From positions 62,001-126,000 of the forward strand of contig NZ_FRCR01000004.1 in assembly GCF_900142995.1 (NCBI RefSeq): a stretch of DNA of 64,000 nt, given 5' to 3'. A program made the position numbers and the translations under genes. Below, in pieces: positions 62,110 to 64,000 of this stretch. The notes under the pieces were generated by a model, which saw only the letters and a program-made list of their open reading frames with translations, was not told where the DNA came from and ran no database searches. The stretch's first letter is position 1; each line of letters begins with the position of its first letter. The DNA is from Caldanaerovirga acetigignens. Its GTDB lineage: Bacteria; Bacillota; Thermosediminibacteria; Thermosediminibacterales; Thermosediminibacteraceae.

Positions 62110-62155
62110 TTTCATTATGAAAATTATATTATTTAAAAATGAAATTCTCATTTCA
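62110..62155. promoter_or_regulatory. Two inverted repeats, likely activator (UAS) sites
   Basis: TTTCAT-T-ATGAAA at 62110-62122 and TGAAAT-TCTC-ATTTCA at 62140-62155; centres about 31 bases (three helical turns) apart and about 60-95 bases upstream of the -24 element. Confidence 0.58.
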
Positions 62156-62167
62156 AATTTTAAATAT

Positions 62168-64000
62168 TCAAAGGTTGATGTTTAATTGCTTTATCTTCCT
62201 CCAAAGAGTCGTTGTACTTATCCCCAAAATCTTTGCTGCTTTCTTCTTGTTTCCATTAACTTCTCTCAGCACTTTTACAATGTACTCCTTTTGCATTTTA
62301 TCCAAAACGCCTTCCTCGAGGTCGGGATCTCGCAGGAAATGGTTGTTTATTTTGTCTATTGTGCTATATTGCTCTATATTCTGGTTATACTGCTCAATTT
62401 TTAATATTTCAATCAGATGGTCTTCACTTATTAACTCTCCGTCCACCGTCAATACTAGCCTCTCAATTACATTTTGTAGTTCTCTTATATTCCCAGGCCA
62501 AGTATACTCAGAAAATGTAGCCATAGCCCCTGGTGTCACTCTTTTATGACTTAAACCATATTTTGCGCAAAATCTCGATATGAAATGGTTTACAAGCAAC
62601 GGTATATCTTCCTTCCTTTCTCTGAGCGGCGGCATCTTTATGTTTATTACGTTCAACCTATAATATAAATCTTCTCTGAATTTTCCTTCCTGCACGTATT
62701 TCATTAAGTCTTTGTTTGTCGCAGCTATGATCCTTATATTTACCGGAATTACCTTGTCATCTCCTATCCTCGATATTTCTTTTTCCTGGATTACCCGCAA
62801 AAGATGTGCCTGAAGGTCCAACGGTATATCAGCAATTTCATCCAAGAATATGGTCCCCGTATGGGCTAACTCGAAAAGCCCGGGTTTTCCTCCCTTTTTC
62901 GCTCCGGTAAAGGCTCCGTCAGCATAGCCAAATAGTTCGCTTTCCAGCAAACTCTGAGGGAGAGAGGCACAGTTTACCGCAATAAAAGGTCCATTCCTCC
63001 TTAAGCTCTCGTTGTGGATGCTCTGCGCCATCAGCTCTTTCCCCGTGCCAGATTCTCCAGTTATCAGAACAGTAGTATCCACCTTTGCTATTTTTTTTGC
63101 CATCTCGATAATTCCCATCATCTTTCGATTGTTAGTCAACATGTCCGAAAACGAATATTTCGCTACATACCCCTTGCTGTAAATTTCTTTTCTTATCTTT
63201 TTTTCCAATTCTTCTATTTTAGAAACATCCTCAAACGAAAGTAAGCTTCCTATCATCTTATGGTCCATATATAAAGGCACGTAATTGAATATGACCTTTG
63301 TATTGTTTATCTGGTCGTATTCCGCGCGGGTCTCCATCTTTTTCTTTATCGAGTCGTAAATGTTCATTGTGTGCTTTACGTATTTGAAAATATTTTCTCC
63401 AATTATTTCGTCATAAGATATTCCCAATATCCTCACAGCAGCAGGGCTGACATACTTGACTTTGTCCTGTTCATCCATCAATATAATGCCTTCATTGCTG
63501 TACTCGGCAATAGTCTTAAGCTGCATCCTCTCTTTGTCGAGTTCATAAATTATCCTGGCAATTCTCATGCCCTCAAGGATTGCTTTTTTTATCGCCCCCT
63601 TCCCGCTTCCAAGCAATATGCCTTTTAACCCTAAGGCCTCCGCCGCTCTCACCACTTTATTGCCGCCGAGGAACGTCTTTATCCCGAACCTCTTATAAAG
63701 TTCTATTATTCTCTCTTCTATCTCTTCGCGGCTCTGAATCTCCGAAAAATATATCCTGTAGCCCATCAAATTATCAACTTCTTCGATTTCCTGGATTAAA
63801 TTTTTATATCCTATCACGCCTACATCGACGTCTTTTTCTTTTATCTTCGCCAATGTTGAGGCTAAGTCGCTAAAAGTTATTGGTATCGGGACAACGGTAA
63901 CCTCCAGTTCCTTTTCTATAATTTGGGCTGTCCCCCCCCTGCTTATTATCACCCGACATCCTTCCGAGAGAACCCTTTTTGCAATCCTCAACCCTTCTTC
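62168..64000 (-). CDS. PrpR-N/PAS/AAA+ sigma-54 activator, 5' end outside window
   Basis: At least 610 residues; the reading frame continues past the right edge, so the TTG at 63991 is probably internal. The N-terminal PrpR-type sensor reads CRVIISRGGTAQII, ATLAKIKEKDVDVGVIGY and KTFLGGNKVVRAAEALGL. A PAS domain follows (EYSNEGIILMDEQDKVKYVS). The AAA+ domain has [15 protein letters not shown], an intact GAFTGA and GTIFLDEIADI. The C-terminal helix-turn-helix reads KKAAKILGISTTTLWRKIK. PrpR-N domains bind small ligands (for PrpR itself 2-methylcitrate). It probably activates the operon that starts at 61903. Confidence 0.93.
   Translation of the reverse strand, partial: EEGLRIAKRVLSEGCRVIISRGGTAQIIEKELEVTVVPIPITFSDLASTLAKIKEKDVDVGVIGYKNLIQEIEEVDNLMGYRIYFSEIQSREEIEERIIELYKRFGIKTFLGGNKVVRAAEALGLKGILLGSGKGAIKKAILEGMRIARIIYELDKERMQLKTIAEYSNEGIILMDEQDKVKYVSPAAVRILGISYDEIIGENIFKYVKHTMNIYDSIKKKMETRAEYDQINNTKVIFNYVPLYMDHKMIGSLLSFEDVSKIEELEKKIRKEIYSKGYVAKYSFSDMLTNNRKMMGIIEMAKKIAKVDTTVLITGESGTGKELMAQSIHNESLRRNGPFIAVNCASLPQSLLESELFGYADGAFTGAKKGGKPGLFELAHTGTIFLDEIADIPLDLQAHLLRVIQEKEISRIGDDKVIPVNIRIIAATNKDLMKYVQEGKFREDLYYRLNVINIKMPPLRERKEDIPLLVNHFISRFCAKYGLSHKRVTPGAMATFSEYTWPGNIRELQNVIERLVLTVDGELISEDHLIEILKIEQYNQNIEQYSTIDKINNHFLRDPDLEEGVLDKMQKEYIVKVLREVNGNKKKAAKILGISTTTLWRKIKQLNINL

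Noticed and set aside
1-64000. CRISPR arrays, tRNA or rRNA genes, prophage or replication origin
   Set aside because: No regularly spaced repeats, tRNA T-arm or rRNA signatures, integrase or DnaA-box clusters were seen when reading both strands.

Overview
The window looks like a chromosome segment of an anaerobic, probably thermophilic, amino-acid- and peptide-fermenting, flagellated Firmicute of the Thermosediminibacter/Caldanaerovirga/Thermoanaerobacter kind. This placement is an inference from gene content: indolepyruvate:ferredoxin oxidoreductase, butyrate kinase/phosphate butyryltransferase, methionine gamma-lyase, a tungsten-type aldehyde ferredoxin oxidoreductase, Na+-coupled transporters and many sigma-54 activators. 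No rRNA, tRNA, CRISPR array or complete mobile element was found.

Layout. 1-622 is the start of a membrane dipeptidase that runs off the left edge. 780-3444 is an AT-rich three-gene restriction-modification operon (Dam-like methylase, DpnII-family endonuclease, second methylase with a different motif order), followed by a decayed transposase remnant (3671-4353) lying between 23-bp direct repeats. 4401-9264 holds a nitroreductase, an old-yellow-enzyme/iron-alcohol-dehydrogenase operon and a divergent LysR regulator. 9390-16467 holds a chemoreceptor, a polyprenyl synthase convergent with a tetraprenyl-beta-curcumene-synthase-like gene, a phosphatase-like membrane protein, a 38-codon stub of a glycosyltransferase and nikR. 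16595-26834 is mostly housekeeping (CtpA, an ABC1/UbiB kinase, RlmD, TrmL, a PHP phosphatase) plus a frameshifted TDT-family transporter.

26995-33044 is a methionine island: an NhaC-family transporter and methionine gamma-lyase behind a -24/-12 promoter, an ACT-PAS-AAA+ (TyrR-type) activator, and a MetP/MetS-like Na+ symporter whose small subunit is only 33 aa. 33196-40226 is a branched-chain amino acid fermentation operon in the order leucine dehydrogenase, butyrate kinase, phosphate butyryltransferase, iorA, iorB. It also has a -24/-12 promoter, with repeated upstream elements and its own PAS-AAA+ activator.

41081-43334 is a polar amino acid ABC importer. 43471-47912 carries a zinc-ribbon gene, a structured RNA that resembles the raiA motif with its own promoter, and the flagellar group flaG-fliD-fliS-fliT-like-lytic transglycosylase. 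48062-50150 has a MobB-like protein with a degenerate P-loop, a tungstate-binding lipoprotein and a LapA-like protein preceded by a run of 13 G. 50323-52323 is a REC-PAS-GGDEF protein.

52381-64000 is the most novel-looking part. A perfect -24/-12 promoter and inverted-repeat upstream sites precede a long leftward operon of creatininase-family protein, nitroreductase, a cysteine-rich unknown, a two-subunit CoA-transferase, a tripartite tricarboxylate transporter (TctC, then TctB and TctA), an 8-Cys ferredoxin, an aldehyde ferredoxin oxidoreductase, a MoaD-like protein and a cupin. A PrpR-type sigma-54 activator, cut by the right edge, lies upstream. I read this as an uncharacterised carboxylate uptake, CoA activation and reduction pathway with unknown substrate.

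Three sigma-54 activators with three different sensor types (ACT, PAS, PrpR-N) therefore sit next to three separate catabolic units within about 35 kb.
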